A DNA stretch of 57,816 bases from Bacteroidia bacterium. Lineage in GTDB: Bacteria > Bacteroidota > Bacteroidia > Flavobacteriales_D > Crocinitomicaceae. This document shows, piece after piece, positions 8,979 to 18,562 of this stretch; position 1 is the stretch's first letter; every line of letters starts with the position of its first letter. The notes under the pieces were generated by a model. It was not told the DNA's origin. It saw only the letters and a list, made by a program, of their open reading frames with translations, and made no database searches. The stretch covers positions 1 through 57,816 of the forward strand of contig JAUICI010000007.1 in NCBI GenBank assembly GCA_030427935.1. The letters are read 5' to 3'. The translations under genes and the position numbers were made by a program.

Positions 8979-9524
8979 TTACCTCTTCTTAAAAACAGGA
9001 ACACTCGAACAAGCCTCCCCAAACATGATGGATTTGGCTACTTTTTGGACTTTCTGTACGAATAAAGTGTAAATATTCTCATCTAGATTGTAATTCCCAC
9101 AGCCTTTGATGATCATTCTTGCATCTTGGTATTCGGATAAGTCCAGGTTCATTATTTTTTGCAGAATAAAATAATTGTAATAATTCGTTCGCTCCCCAAA
9201 GTAAAATTCTCCTCCTGCTTTTTCTACTTCTGAAGCGATTAACATTAAGGACCAAGTAGTAATGATGGCCTCATCTTTATTGGTTAGAATAAGTGTCTGA
9301 TTTTCAAATTGCGACCAATCGAAGTCTTTGATCTTTTGTCTAAAGTCTTTTTCTCTCAAAATAAAGCCCTCAAACAAAAACTCAGAGATATCCAATTCTA
9401 TCAATGAAAGATCTTTCAGCCAGTCTTCCATATCAAACTGAATCAATCCCGATTGGGCCACTTTATTTACAATTTCATCTGACATATTAATTACTGTGTA
9501 ATCCTTAGCTTTTTTGGACTCCAT
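8979..9524 (-). CDS. DUF2480 family protein, last gene of the suf operon
   Basis: 181 residues, matching the Bacteroidota-specific DUF2480 family: DEIVNKVAQSGLI, LFEGFILREKDFR, DWSQF, MNLDLSEYQDARMIIKGC, AKSIMFGEACSSVPVFKK. No function is established; two conserved cysteines (KGCGN and EACSSVP) could bind a metal or cluster. It is soluble, without signal peptide. It follows the DUF59 gene by 27 nt and closes the suf operon, which suggests a role linked to Fe-S assembly. The start ATG at 9524 gives 13 residues before the usual family start; ATG at 9485 (MSDEIVNK) is an alternative. No terminator is seen after it. Confidence 0.88.
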   Translation of the reverse strand: MESKKAKDYTVINMSDEIVNKVAQSGLIQFDMEDWLKDLSLIELDISEFLFEGFILREKDFRQKIKDFDWSQFENQTLILTNKDEAIITTWSLMLIASEVEKAGGEFYFGERTNYYNYFILQKIMNLDLSEYQDARMIIKGCGNYNLDENIYTLFVQKVQKVAKSIMFGEACSSVPVFKKR

Positions 9525-9551
9525 AGCTCACGCGGAGGAGTCAGCGAAGGA

Positions 9552-9872
9552 TTAGAGAAATCCTAATTCTAATTTCGCTTCTTCGCTCATCATGTCTCTG
9601 TCCCAAATAGGTTCCCAGACAATATTTACTTTAACTGAATCAACACCTTCAACGGCATTAACCTTTTCCTCTACTTCTACCGGTAAAGATTCTGCTACTG
9701 GACAATGCGGGGATGTTAAGGTCATGTCTATCTCGACTCCACCATTATCGTCCAATTTCACTTCATAGATCAATCCCAATTCATAGATATCTACTGGAAT
9801 CTCTGGATCTTCGACTGTCTTTAAAGCTGCAACAATCTCTTTTTGTAAACTCTTCTTCTCGCTCGTTTTCAT
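9552..9872 (-). CDS. SUF-associated Fe-S assembly protein (DUF59/MIP18 family)
   Basis: 106 residues, a single DUF59 domain: VEDPEIPVDIYELGLIYEV, MTLTSPHCPVAESLP with the family's reactive cysteine, and VNIVWEPIWDRDMMSEEAK. Family members help in maturation or delivery of Fe-S clusters (SufT/MIP18/PaaD-like). The start ATG overlaps the TGA of sufE (ATGA), so translation is coupled. Its place inside the suf operon is the usual one in Bacteroidota. Confidence 0.92.
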   Translation of the reverse strand: MKTSEKKSLQKEIVAALKTVEDPEIPVDIYELGLIYEVKLDDNGGVEIDMTLTSPHCPVAESLPVEVEEKVNAVEGVDSVKVNIVWEPIWDRDMMSEEAKLELGFL

Positions 9873-10285
9873 GCCGCTACGTTTTGAAGTGCTAATAATT
9901 TGATTTGTTTTACCATGCTCAACAAACCATTGGCTCTGGTCGGACTCAAATGTTCCTGCAGACCAATTTCCTTAATGAATCGAAGATCCGATTTCGCGAT
10001 ATCTTCGGGTTTTTGACCAGAAAAAACACGCAATAAAAGCGAAATAATGCCTTTGGTGATGATCGCATCTGAATCAGCATAAAAGTTAAGAATCTCCCCA
10101 TCTTTCTCAGAATCCAACCAAACCCTGGATTGACAACCCTTAATTAGTTTGTCATCGGTTTTATTCTCTTCTTTGATTAAGCTTAAATCCTTTCCTAATT
10201 CAATGATGTATTCGTATTTGTCCATCCAATCATCATAGATGGCAAACTCATCAATAATTTCGTTTTCTATCTCCTCAATTCTCAT
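9869..10285 (-). CDS. sufE: cysteine desulfuration protein SufE
   Basis: 138 residues, the normal SufE length. It accepts the persulfide sulfur from SufS and passes it to the SufBCD scaffold. The acceptor cysteine is C51 in LIKGCQSRVW. The conserved helices EFAIYDDWMDKYEYIIELG and SPTRANGLLSM are present. It begins directly after the stop of sufS with no gap and ends in an ATGA overlap with the DUF59 gene. Confidence 0.96.
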   Translation of the reverse strand: MRIEEIENEIIDEFAIYDDWMDKYEYIIELGKDLSLIKEENKTDDKLIKGCQSRVWLDSEKDGEILNFYADSDAIITKGIISLLLRVFSGQKPEDIAKSDLRFIKEIGLQEHLSPTRANGLLSMVKQIKLLALQNVAA

Positions 10286-11506
10286 TTATCCTAACATGTT
10301 TAGTGCTCTTTCTAAAGCACCGATAAAAATATCTACTTCTTCTTTTGTATTGTAAAAAGCAAAACTTGCTCTAACCGTTCCATTAATCCCAAAATAATCC
10401 ATTACGGGTTGGGTACAATGGTGACCAGTTCTAACAGCAACTCCCTGCTTGTCTAATAATGTTCCAACATCAAAATGATGGGCGCCTTCTACTACAAAAG
10501 ATAGGACACTCACTTTGTTCTCTGAAGTTCCAATAATTCGGACACCAGGAAGCGCTTTTAACTTTGTTTCTGCGTATTCTAGCAACTCTTTCTCATGAGC
10601 TTCTAATTCGCTTAAATCAAACTCCGTAAAATAGTCAATTGCTGTTTTCAAAGCAATCCCTCCAGCAATATTGGGTGTTCCTGCTTCAAATTTATGAGGC
10701 AATTCGTTGTAAGTGGTTCCCGACATTTTCACTTCTTTGATCATGTCTCCACCACCTTGATAAGGCGGTAGTTGCTCTAAAGCTTCTTTCTTTCCGTAAA
10801 GGACTCCAGTTCCAGTTGGACCAAATAATTTATGACCTGAAAAGACATAAAAATCAGCATCCAATTGCTGAACATCAACCTTAAAATGTTGCAAAGATTG
10901 CGCTCCATCGATCAAAACTTTTGCCCCAACTGCATGTGCTTTCTCAATGAGCATTTCAATTGGGTTGATCGTTCCTAAAGAATTTGAAACATGCGTAACC
11001 GCTAGTATTTTCGTTTTGGAATTGATCAACTCATCAATATTCGATAAGTCCAACTCTCCTTTTCCATTTAAAGGAATATATCTGCAGGTTGCACCCGAAT
11101 ATTCGCAGGCCATTTGCCAGGGTACAATATTCGAATGATGCTCCATTTCCGTGATTAAGACCTCATCACCTGCTTTTAGTAGTTTTGAATAACCGAATGC
11201 AACCAAATTGATGGAATCCGTGGTCCCTTTGGTCATGATGATTTCTTCTTCATGCTTCGCATTCAAAAAAGATTGAATGGTTTTTCTGGCTTCCTCATAT
11301 AAATCCGTTCCGACTTGACTCAAATGATGCACTCCTCGGTGGATATTGGCATTTTCTGAAGAATAATACTGTTGGATTCGATCAATGACGATTTGAGGTT
11401 TTTGAGCAGTTGCTCCATTATCGAAATAGACCAATCGCTTCCCGTAAATTGTTCTTTCAAGTAAGGGGAAGTCCTTTCTTACTGTATTGATCTCAAATTT
11501 TCTCAT
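10286..11506 (-). CDS. sufS: cysteine desulfurase SufS
   Basis: 406 residues, class V aminotransferase fold. PLP-dependent; removes sulfur from L-cysteine as a persulfide. K226 in SGHKLFGPTG binds PLP; the active-site cysteine is C364 in RTGHHCTQP, the short-loop (group II) type that needs SufE, which is encoded next. The other PLP-site motifs MEHHSNIVPW and IDGAQS are intact. Its ATG overlaps the end of sufD by 4 bp. Confidence 0.97.
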   Translation of the reverse strand: MRKFEINTVRKDFPLLERTIYGKRLVYFDNGATAQKPQIVIDRIQQYYSSENANIHRGVHHLSQVGTDLYEEARKTIQSFLNAKHEEEIIMTKGTTDSINLVAFGYSKLLKAGDEVLITEMEHHSNIVPWQMACEYSGATCRYIPLNGKGELDLSNIDELINSKTKILAVTHVSNSLGTINPIEMLIEKAHAVGAKVLIDGAQSLQHFKVDVQQLDADFYVFSGHKLFGPTGTGVLYGKKEALEQLPPYQGGGDMIKEVKMSGTTYNELPHKFEAGTPNIAGGIALKTAIDYFTEFDLSELEAHEKELLEYAETKLKALPGVRIIGTSENKVSVLSFVVEGAHHFDVGTLLDKQGVAVRTGHHCTQPVMDYFGINGTVRASFAFYNTKEEVDIFIGALERALNMLG

Positions 11507-12735
11507 TCGTGATCCAAAAGTTGGATTCTGGAAACCATTTGGCTTACCACATAGTTCTTTAATTCATCTTCTGGTAAAGTCTCTATCACTTCCTCCAAAA
11601 AAGATGAAACCAACATCTTTTTTGCTCTTTCCTCAGAGATTCCTCTCGCTTTCAAATAGAATAATGCTTTCGCATCCAACTGACCAGTAACTGAACCGTG
11701 TGAACATTTTACATCATCGGCATAAATCTCCAACTCAGGCTTTGAATTGATTGTGGCTTTTTCGGAAAGAAGAATATTTGAATTTTGTTGATAAGCGTTG
11801 ATTCTTTGAGAATCTTTTCGAACGATGACACGACCATTAAACACGCCTGTCGATTGTCCATTCATCACCCCTTTGAATAATTCGTTGGACTCACAATCCT
11901 CCGATGCGTGATCTATAAAAATGTGATTATCGATATGTTGCTTTTCCTCTCCGTAATACATGCCGTTTACATGCGTATCACAGCCTTTTCCATTTTGTCT
12001 AATATTGACATTATTTCGAATCAAATCCGCTCCAGAAGAAAAGTTCCAAACTGAAATTTTCGAATCTTTTTCTTGAGTTCCGTTAACTGATTGAATATGA
12101 AAAGTTCCCGCTTCTTCAGCCTGAAGATTAACTAATTCAATATTGGAATTCTCATCTGCTTCCAAATTGAAATAAGTATTGGTAAAACCAACTCCAGCAC
12201 CTTCACTGATGTAATTGCAAATGATTCTGGCATTGGCATTTTTCGAGGCTTTAATCTTGATTAGCGTATTTGCGATTGCGCTATTTCTCGTATTTACAAA
12301 AACAATCTGAAGTAAATCTCTTTCCTTTTGATTATTGAAATCAATTACCAAAGCATCTTCAGCATAAGCTTTGCTAATCATGGAGAAAATTTGATCGTCT
12401 CCAGCATTGATATTGTCATTTTCTTTGATCTCACCTTCGATGGATTGAATTCCTTTGGATATCGATAAATCATATTTGGAAGCAGATTCATCTATTTTCC
12501 CGTTCACAATCACTAATCGATTGGAATAATCTTCTTTCCATACTCCAGATAGATCGCTGGAAAAATCCTTTCCGGACTGAGTAAATTCGTTCTTGGTCAA
12601 TTTTCTCAATCTCGTATATTTCCAATACTCATCTCTTGTAGTTGGAAAATCTTTTCCTTCTAATAAAGAAGCAGACTTTTTTCCAAAAGCTGAATTATTG
12701 GCTTGAAGATTTTTTACAAACTCTGTAACACTCAT
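11503..12735 (-). CDS. sufD: Fe-S cluster assembly protein SufD
   Basis: 410 residues, a SufB/SufD-type right-handed beta-helix protein that pairs with SufB and SufC in the scaffold complex. Recognisable by the C-terminal core: SEKATINSKPELEIYADDVKCSHGSVTG followed by a helix with ARGISEERAKKMLVSSF (each read in separate pieces). N-terminal helices and PTTRDEYWKYTRL are also typical. Located 11 nt after sufC, overlapping sufS by 4 bp. Confidence 0.96.
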   Translation of the reverse strand: MSVTEFVKNLQANNSAFGKKSASLLEGKDFPTTRDEYWKYTRLRKLTKNEFTQSGKDFSSDLSGVWKEDYSNRLVIVNGKIDESASKYDLSISKGIQSIEGEIKENDNINAGDDQIFSMISKAYAEDALVIDFNNQKERDLLQIVFVNTRNSAIANTLIKIKASKNANARIICNYISEGAGVGFTNTYFNLEADENSNIELVNLQAEEAGTFHIQSVNGTQEKDSKISVWNFSSGADLIRNNVNIRQNGKGCDTHVNGMYYGEEKQHIDNHIFIDHASEDCESNELFKGVMNGQSTGVFNGRVIVRKDSQRINAYQQNSNILLSEKATINSKPELEIYADDVKCSHGSVTGQLDAKALFYLKARGISEERAKKMLVSSFLEEVIETLPEDELKNYVVSQMVSRIQLLDHE

Positions 12736-12746
12736 CTTTCTAAAGT

Positions 12747-13499
12747 TTATTGACCAATTTCTTCTTTGATCCAGTCGTATCCTTTTTCTTCTAATTCTAG
12801 AGCCAATTCTTTTGGACCCGATTTTACGATTTTCCCATCATACAATACGTGTACATAATCTGGAACGATATAGTCCAAAAGTCTTTGATAGTGGGTAATC
12901 ACGATGGAAGCCGTATCTTCTTTCTTCAACTCATTTACCCCTTTTGCTACAATTCTTAATGCATCAATATCCAAACCTGAATCTGTTTCATCCAAAACAG
13001 ATAATTTCGGCTCTAACATGGCCATTTGGAAGATCTCATTTCTTTTCTTTTCCCCTCCTGAAAACCCAACATTTACTGATCGATTCGCCAATTTGGAATC
13101 CAGTTCTACCAATTTTGATTTCTCTCTGACCATAGCCATGAAATCTTTAGCTGAAATCGCTTCTTTTCCTTGGTATTCTCTTTTCTCATTAATCGCCGTT
13201 TTCAAGAAATTGATATTTGATACACCTGGAATCTCCACGGGATATTGAAAGGCTAGAAACAATCCTTCTTTCGCTCTTTCGTCCGTTTCCAATTCTAAAA
13301 GATCTTTTCCTTCAAAATCTACCGAACCATCGGTTACCTCAAAATCTTCATTTCCAGCTAAAACAGAAGCCAAGGTCGATTTTCCCGCTCCGTTTGGACC
13401 CATGATCGCATGAACTTCTCCAGCTTTAACTTCAAGGTTTAACCCTTTTAATATCTCTTTGCCTTCAACTTGGGCATGTAAATTATTGATCTTTAGCAT
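12747..13499 (-). CDS. sufC: Fe-S cluster assembly ATPase SufC
   Basis: 250 residues, ABC-type ATPase without membrane partner that drives the SufBCD scaffold. Walker A GPNGAGKST (about 34-42), signature SGGEKKRNE, Walker B LSVLDETDSGLDID, and the switch histidine in IVITHYQRLL. The SGGEKKRNE signature and DETDSGLDID are specific for SufC rather than for transporters. It lies 7 nt after sufB. Confidence 0.97.
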   Translation of the reverse strand: MLKINNLHAQVEGKEILKGLNLEVKAGEVHAIMGPNGAGKSTLASVLAGNEDFEVTDGSVDFEGKDLLELETDERAKEGLFLAFQYPVEIPGVSNINFLKTAINEKREYQGKEAISAKDFMAMVREKSKLVELDSKLANRSVNVGFSGGEKKRNEIFQMAMLEPKLSVLDETDSGLDIDALRIVAKGVNELKKEDTASIVITHYQRLLDYIVPDYVHVLYDGKIVKSGPKELALELEEKGYDWIKEEIGQ

Positions 13500-13506
13500 A
13501 ACTTGT

Positions 13507-14952
13507 CTATCCTACACTTCCCTCTAGGGAAATCGTTAATAATTTTTGCGCTTCCACAGCAAACTCCATTGGAAGCTTATTTAATACATCTTTACAATAT
13601 CCATTTACGATCAGTCCGATCGCTTTTTCCTCATCAATTCCTCTTTGCAAACAATAAAAGATTTGATCTTCTCCAATCTTAGAAGTTGTTGCCTCATGCT
13701 CCAGTTGAGCCGTTGGATTTTCACATTCGATATAAGGAAATGTATGTGCTCCTGATCTGTCGGTCATCAACAAACTATCGCACTGAGTGAAGTTTCTTGC
13801 ATTGTCCGCTTTTCTGTCAATTTTGACCAATCCACGATAAGAATTTTCAGACTCACCAGCTGAAATACCTTTAGAAATGATGGTACTCTTCGTATTCTTT
13901 CCAAGGTGAATCATTTTCGTACCAGTATCCGCCATTTGATGGTTATTGGTAACTGCCACCGAATAAAACTCTCCGGTTGAATTATCTCCTTTCAGAATAC
14001 AAGAAGGATATTTCCATGTCACTGCAGAACCTGTTTCCACTTGTGTCCAAGAAATTGTAGAACCTGTATGGCAAATTCCTCTTTTTGTAACAAAATTGAA
14101 GACCCCACCTTTTCCGTCTTTATCGCCTGGGAACCAATTCTGAACGGTTGAATATTTTATTTCTGCTCCATCAAGTGAAATCAACTCTACAACCGCAGCG
14201 TGTAGTTGATTTTCATCTCTCTGCGGAGCTGTACACCCTTCTAAATAGCTTACATAAGAATCTTCATCGGCAATAAGAAGCGTTCTTTCAAACTGTCCCG
14301 TCCCAGCTTCATTAATTCTAAAATAAGTGGATAATTCCATTGGGCATCTTACTCCTTTTGGAATGTAACAAAATGACCCATCTGAAAATACCGCTGAATT
14401 CAATGCCGCATAGAAGTTATCTGTTTGCGGAACTACCGTTCCTAAATATTTCTTTACAAGTTCTGGATGATCTTGAACAGCTTCAGAAAAGGAGCAAAAA
14501 ATGATACCCAATTCGGCCAATTTTTCTTTAAACGAAGTGGCTACTGATACAGAATCCATCACAAAATCGACTGCAACACCTGTCAATCTCTTTTGTTCTT
14601 CTAATGAAATACCCAATTTATTCATGGTTTCTTTCATTTCTGGATCCACATCATCCCAAGATTCGTATTTCTGTTTCTTCGGGGCCGCATAGTAAGAGAT
14701 TGCCTGAAAGTCAGGTTTCTCGTATTTCACATGTGCCCAGTCCGGTTCCACCATTTCCGACCAGATCTGAAAAGATTTCAATCTAAATTCAAGTAACCAT
14801 TCCGGTTCATTCTTCTTAGCTGAAATCATACGAATAACATCCTCATTCAATCCATTTGGGATTTTCTCTGATTCGATATTGGTTGTAAAACCATATTCGT
14901 ACTCTTTATTTTCAAGATCCTTCGCTAATTCGTTCTCTGTATATTCCGCCAT
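13507..14952 (-). CDS. sufB: Fe-S cluster assembly scaffold protein SufB
   Basis: 481 residues, the expected length. Main scaffold subunit on which the cluster is built. Typical blocks: [66 protein letters not shown], and the C-terminal [19 protein letters not shown] with the conserved region used for cluster assembly. Located 9 nt after sufA in the operon. Confidence 0.98.
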   Translation of the reverse strand: MAEYTENELAKDLENKEYEYGFTTNIESEKIPNGLNEDVIRMISAKKNEPEWLLEFRLKSFQIWSEMVEPDWAHVKYEKPDFQAISYYAAPKKQKYESWDDVDPEMKETMNKLGISLEEQKRLTGVAVDFVMDSVSVATSFKEKLAELGIIFCSFSEAVQDHPELVKKYLGTVVPQTDNFYAALNSAVFSDGSFCYIPKGVRCPMELSTYFRINEAGTGQFERTLLIADEDSYVSYLEGCTAPQRDENQLHAAVVELISLDGAEIKYSTVQNWFPGDKDGKGGVFNFVTKRGICHTGSTISWTQVETGSAVTWKYPSCILKGDNSTGEFYSVAVTNNHQMADTGTKMIHLGKNTKSTIISKGISAGESENSYRGLVKIDRKADNARNFTQCDSLLMTDRSGAHTFPYIECENPTAQLEHEATTSKIGEDQIFYCLQRGIDEEKAIGLIVNGYCKDVLNKLPMEFAVEAQKLLTISLEGSVG

Positions 14953-14961
14953 AAGTAATTC

Positions 14962-15285
14962 TTAAAGTGAAAAGCTTTCTCCACATCCACAGGTTCTGTT
15001 GGCATTCGGATTTACAAAAATGAATCCTTTACCATTCAACCCCCCGGAATAATCTAATGTCGTTCCCACCAAATAGAGGTAACTCTTTTTGTCAACAACG
15101 ACCTTCATTCCATTATCTTCGAAAACCTTGTCGTTTTCTGATTCCGTATTATCAAATTCAAGATCATACATCAATCCTGAACATCCACCTCCTTTTACGC
15201 CTACACGAATAAAATATCCATCTTTATTGTCTTCCGACATAAGCTGAATTGCCTTATTCTTAGCGTTGTCTGTTACTTTGATCAT
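14962..15285 (-). CDS. sufA: A-type Fe-S carrier protein, first gene of the suf operon
   Basis: 107 residues, HesB/IscA family. The three cluster-binding cysteines are present: C35 in GGGCSGL, and C99 and C101 in RTCGCGESF. It carries clusters from the SufBCD scaffold to apo-proteins. It leads the operon sufA-B-C-D-S-E-DUF59-DUF2480; a consensus promoter lies 47-78 bp upstream. No IscR or SufR-type regulator is encoded nearby. Confidence 0.95.
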   Translation of the reverse strand: MIKVTDNAKNKAIQLMSEDNKDGYFIRVGVKGGGCSGLMYDLEFDNTESENDKVFEDNGMKVVVDKKSYLYLVGTTLDYSGGLNGKGFIFVNPNANRTCGCGESFSL

Positions 15286-15331
15286 CCTAAATCTTATTTA
15301 GATTAAATATAAATAAGCTCAAATTGTTCAG

Positions 15332-15363
15332 CAAATTTACCAAAAATGTGGTATTGACCCAAA
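15332..15363 (-). promoter_or_regulatory. suf operon promoter
   Basis: Read on the minus strand: TTTG (15360-15363), 20 bp, TAAATTTG (15332-15339), a full match to the Bacteroidota sigma-A consensus. Predicted start about 15327, leaving a leader of about 40 nt before sufA. Confidence 0.78.
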
Positions 15364-15414
15364 GAAAATAATGTTTATTCCCCTTATCCAATTCCTAGAT
15401 TTATAATTATCCCC

Positions 15415-15422
15415 TAAATTTG
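15415..15422 (+). promoter_or_regulatory. -7 box just before the 15430 lipoprotein
   Basis: TAAATTTG, perfect TAnnTTTG, ends 7 nt before the ATG at 15430, so the transcript would have almost no leader. No clear TTTG at -33. Confidence 0.5.
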
Positions 15423-15429
15423 CCCTCCA

Positions 15430-15654
15430 ATGAAGTTTTTAAAGGTTTTAGTGCTTTTCGGCTTATTCCTTGGTTGTGAGACAGATGAAGGAAGAGAACT
15501 CGGTAAAGAATATTGTAAATGCATTACCGAGGCAAAAGGAGATGTCCTTTCTGTTGGCGAATGTGAGGACCATTTCAAAGACGAAATCGATCAGATAGAA
15601 AAAAAACCGCGTATATATAAAAACTTCATGGAGGAACTAGAAAATTGTCAATAG
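15430..15654 (+). CDS. small cysteine-containing lipoprotein
   Basis: 74 residues. Short hydrophobic signal followed by lipobox FLGC (Cys 16), then a charged helical domain with cysteines in the pattern YCKCI, GECEDHF and ENCQ. No family recognised. Its stop is directly followed by the start of a second protein of the same design, and a third lies at 35630-35911. The ATG is 7 nt after a TAAATTTG box, so the mRNA may be leaderless. Confidence 0.7.
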   Translation: MKFLKVLVLFGLFLGCETDEGRELGKEYCKCITEAKGDVLSVGECEDHFKDEIDQIEKKPRIYKNFMEELENCQ

Positions 15655-15924
15655 ATGAATAAAATCATATTCCCTTTAATGGCTTCTGTTTTGATCTCAT
15701 GTGGATCACTTGAAGACAAAATCGCTGAGGACATGCAAGAACATTGCGAATGTGTTTCAGAGAAAGGAATGAAAGACGAAAGCTGTCGAGAACTCTTGAA
15801 ATCCATCATCGAAAAATATGAAAAAGAGGAAGGTGCAGCTTTATTGATTCAAGATCATAATGTGAAATGTGGAGAAAAATTAATTGAAGATGGGAAACAT
15901 GACGCCTCTATCCGAGTTAGGTGA
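15655..15924 (+). CDS. small cysteine-containing lipoprotein
   Basis: 89 residues, starting on the base after the stop of the previous gene. Lipobox LISC (Cys 16), then a helical charged domain with HCECV, ESCREL and VKCGEK, closely parallel to its neighbour (a CxC pair, then two single cysteines). Probably a membrane-anchored periplasmic protein of unknown function. Its 3' end overlaps thiL by 35 bp, indicating translational coupling. Confidence 0.7.
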   Translation: MNKIIFPLMASVLISCGSLEDKIAEDMQEHCECVSEKGMKDESCRELLKSIIEKYEKEEGAALLIQDHNVKCGEKLIEDGKHDASIRVR

Positions 15925-16930
15925 ATTCGGACTAATTGAAGAATTAACAAAGGATATCAAGATACATCATGACTCAACCATTAAAGGTGTGGGAGATGAC
16001 TGTGCGGTTATAAAAAAGGAAAAAGAAACCCTTTTAATTACATCAACGGACACCTTAATGCAGGGAATACACTTTGATTTGATGTATCAACCTCTCAAGC
16101 ACCTGGGCTATAAGGCTATTACTGTAAACCTTTCTGATATTTACGCGATGAATGGTCATGCAAAACAAGTTCTTGTAAACCTGGCCATCGGAAATAAGTT
16201 TTCAGTTGAAGCCATTAAGGAGATTTACAGTGGAATGAAATTAGCTGCTGAAAAATACAATGTAGATATTGTCGGAGGCGACACAACCTCCTCTTATGCA
16301 GGTTTGGGTATAACGGTTACCGTAATAGGAGAAGTCGAAAAATCCAAAATCACCTACAGATCAGGAGCAAAAGAAAATGATCTTATTGTTGTTTCAGGAG
16401 ATTTGGGTGGAGCCTATATCGGGCTACAACTATTGGAAAGAGAGAAAGAAGTCTTTAAAGCAAATCCTGATGCACAACCTGAATTTGAAGGTAAAGATTA
16501 TCTATTGGAAAGACAATTGAAACCTGAAGCAAGAAAAGATATCGTGGAGCTGTTGGAAAAGATGGACTTGGTGCCCACTTCCATGATCGATATTTCAGAC
16601 GGACTCGCCTCAGAATTGCTTCATATTTGTAAAAATAGCGGTGTTGGAGCAGCGATTTATGATGAAAAAATCCCTATAGATCCCGATACCTATCATACAT
16701 CGGTTGATTTTAATTTGGATCCTTATACTTCAGCGCTAAATGGAGGCGAGGACTATGAACTCCTCTTTACCATAAAACAAGAAGATTACGATAAAGTGAA
16801 GGGAAACCCTAACCTTACTGTAATAGGGCATATTACAGATCAATCAAACGGGACATATCTGATGACGAAAGAAGGCAATGCAGTACCCATTGAGGCCCAA
16901 GGTTGGAATCATTTTAAACAAGAATCTTAG
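15890..16930 (+). CDS. thiL: thiamine-phosphate kinase
   Basis: 346 residues. Phosphorylates thiamine monophosphate to thiamine diphosphate, the cofactor used for example by Dxs. AIR-synthase-like fold: LGEFGLIEELTKD, KGVGDDCAVI, STDTLMQGIHFDL, NLSDIYAMNG, DIVGGDTTSS, MIDISDGLASEL, NGGEDYELLFT are all conserved. The start is ATG 15890; ATG 15899 is equally possible, while an upstream TTG at 15884 is less likely. It overlaps the preceding lipoprotein gene. The end is 2 nt from the convergent stop of the next gene. Confidence 0.95.
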   Translation: MGNMTPLSELGEFGLIEELTKDIKIHHDSTIKGVGDDCAVIKKEKETLLITSTDTLMQGIHFDLMYQPLKHLGYKAITVNLSDIYAMNGHAKQVLVNLAIGNKFSVEAIKEIYSGMKLAAEKYNVDIVGGDTTSSYAGLGITVTVIGEVEKSKITYRSGAKENDLIVVSGDLGGAYIGLQLLEREKEVFKANPDAQPEFEGKDYLLERQLKPEARKDIVELLEKMDLVPTSMIDISDGLASELLHICKNSGVGAAIYDEKIPIDPDTYHTSVDFNLDPYTSALNGGEDYELLFTIKQEDYDKVKGNPNLTVIGHITDQSNGTYLMTKEGNAVPIEAQGWNHFKQES

Positions 16931-16932
16931 TT

Positions 16933-18453
16933 TTAATGAAATAGAGAGGCAAACTCCTTGTTTTTCGCTTTGGCTTCGACCCAATAATCAAACCGAAAGT
17001 ATTCCATGGGAATGGCGTGTTTTTCTGAGCTTGTTTGAATATTTTCATGCAAATCGTAAAACAATTCTTTCTTATTGATTTCTTTCTCCTTTTTTATAAT
17101 CTTTTTGAAATAGTTCAGAAATAATTTCTCAAAAGATTTTTCTTCATCTTTTCGGCCATACAATCTTTCAACAGACTTTAATGTGTAGGGCAATAGACGG
17201 CTATTTTCAAGCTCGTAATGGAGGATTAGATTAAATAAATTTGCATAACCAAAGAGTTCGTCTTTATCCGAGGTATTTGAGTTTAGGATTTTATTGACCC
17301 ACTTCAAACTCTCTTTAAACTGACCATTTCCGAAATAAGCATAGGCGATCTGAAAGTATAAAAATGATTTACGAACAGTGTTAATCTTGGAATCAAATTT
17401 TTCAAGAGAGCTCTCTATTTCCGGGATCAAAATCGCTGCTTTCTCAAACTCACCAGAATTGATCATAATAGATAATTCCAAAGAAGCCGTTGAAGAAAAC
17501 ATTTTAATTTCAATGTCTTCAGTTAATTCAATCTTATAGCGATCTGAAAAGTTCTTTAACTCATTCAAACTATCTCTAAAGACTATCTTTTTCCCGGTTT
17601 TATGCGCGATAAATACCGTATTTACCAATACGGACACATAATTGGTTGGGTCCAGTTTAATTCGATTCGGAGATTCCTGAAATAAATCAATGTTTTTAGT
17701 CAAATAGTTTAGGCTACATTCGAAATCACCTATATAAAAGCAATAGGCCGAATTTATATGGTTTTTTAAATACATAGAGTCGAAGAACAAACTTGAATCG
17801 GGCAAATTATCAAACTGCTTTATTTGCTCTTTTAAAGACTGAATTTCAGATTCATTTTCAGTTCTATTCTTTTTGTTTATGATGTAAAACAACTCACTTT
17901 TGGTGCTCCATAGATGCATGTAGTTTTTCAATTTCTCTAATCTCTCAGCATCTTGGTGCAGGAAATCCTCAAGCTCTTTTGGCTTAATGTCGGCATAATT
18001 CTGCTTTTCTAACAGGCGCTTTCTTTTCAAACTAATTTCCATTAGAATGGAATAGCGATCATTTTTAACCGCTAATTTCTCAGCTGACCTAAGTAATTTA
18101 TGAGCTTGCTTATAGAGCGTTTTATTTTGCAGAATATCCACACAATTCAACAAGTTATATATCTGAGCATCCACTGAATGAGATGAATGAAACTGTTCCA
18201 AGCTTTTCAATATATGATCATAGAGTCTAGATTTTGTAATTGAAAACTTATTCAAAAAGGCTTCCCCCTTAAAATGTTCCATTATCAATTTTTCGTCATA
18301 ATAATCCATGTCATCGATAAAATCGAATAATTGGATATACTTATTTTCTTCTCCAATTACATGCTTTGAAGAAAGGACTTTGAAATATCTCTTCTCTGAT
18401 TTCGATAGAGACTGAATCAATTCAAATAGATGTGAAGATGCTTTATTCGACAT
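16933..18453 (-). CDS. tetratricopeptide-like helical protein of unknown function
   Basis: 506 residues, all-helical, no signal peptide or membrane segment. N-terminal block SLSKSEKRYFKVLSSKHV is typical of a Bacteroidota family of cytoplasmic helical proteins that I know only as uncharacterised. Degenerate TPR-like units (FQIAYAYFGNGQFKESLKWVNKIL; LYKQAHKLLRSAEKLA) cover the middle. It is convergent with thiL and lies downstream of the 18616 lipoprotein but beyond its terminator, so it has its own promoter, which I could not pick out. Confidence 0.65.
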   Translation of the reverse strand: MSNKASSHLFELIQSLSKSEKRYFKVLSSKHVIGEENKYIQLFDFIDDMDYYDEKLIMEHFKGEAFLNKFSITKSRLYDHILKSLEQFHSSHSVDAQIYNLLNCVDILQNKTLYKQAHKLLRSAEKLAVKNDRYSILMEISLKRKRLLEKQNYADIKPKELEDFLHQDAERLEKLKNYMHLWSTKSELFYIINKKNRTENESEIQSLKEQIKQFDNLPDSSLFFDSMYLKNHINSAYCFYIGDFECSLNYLTKNIDLFQESPNRIKLDPTNYVSVLVNTVFIAHKTGKKIVFRDSLNELKNFSDRYKIELTEDIEIKMFSSTASLELSIMINSGEFEKAAILIPEIESSLEKFDSKINTVRKSFLYFQIAYAYFGNGQFKESLKWVNKILNSNTSDKDELFGYANLFNLILHYELENSRLLPYTLKSVERLYGRKDEEKSFEKLFLNYFKKIIKKEKEINKKELFYDLHENIQTSSEKHAIPMEYFRFDYWVEAKAKNKEFASLFH

Positions 18454-18562
18454 ACCAAAAAGTTTAGGTTTAAAGATTATCCTAATTTAGGGAATGTCCT
18501 TCGCACTAGCATTACCAAATGCTCAACCAAACTGACCGTTCAGTAGTTCATAAAATATTGGA

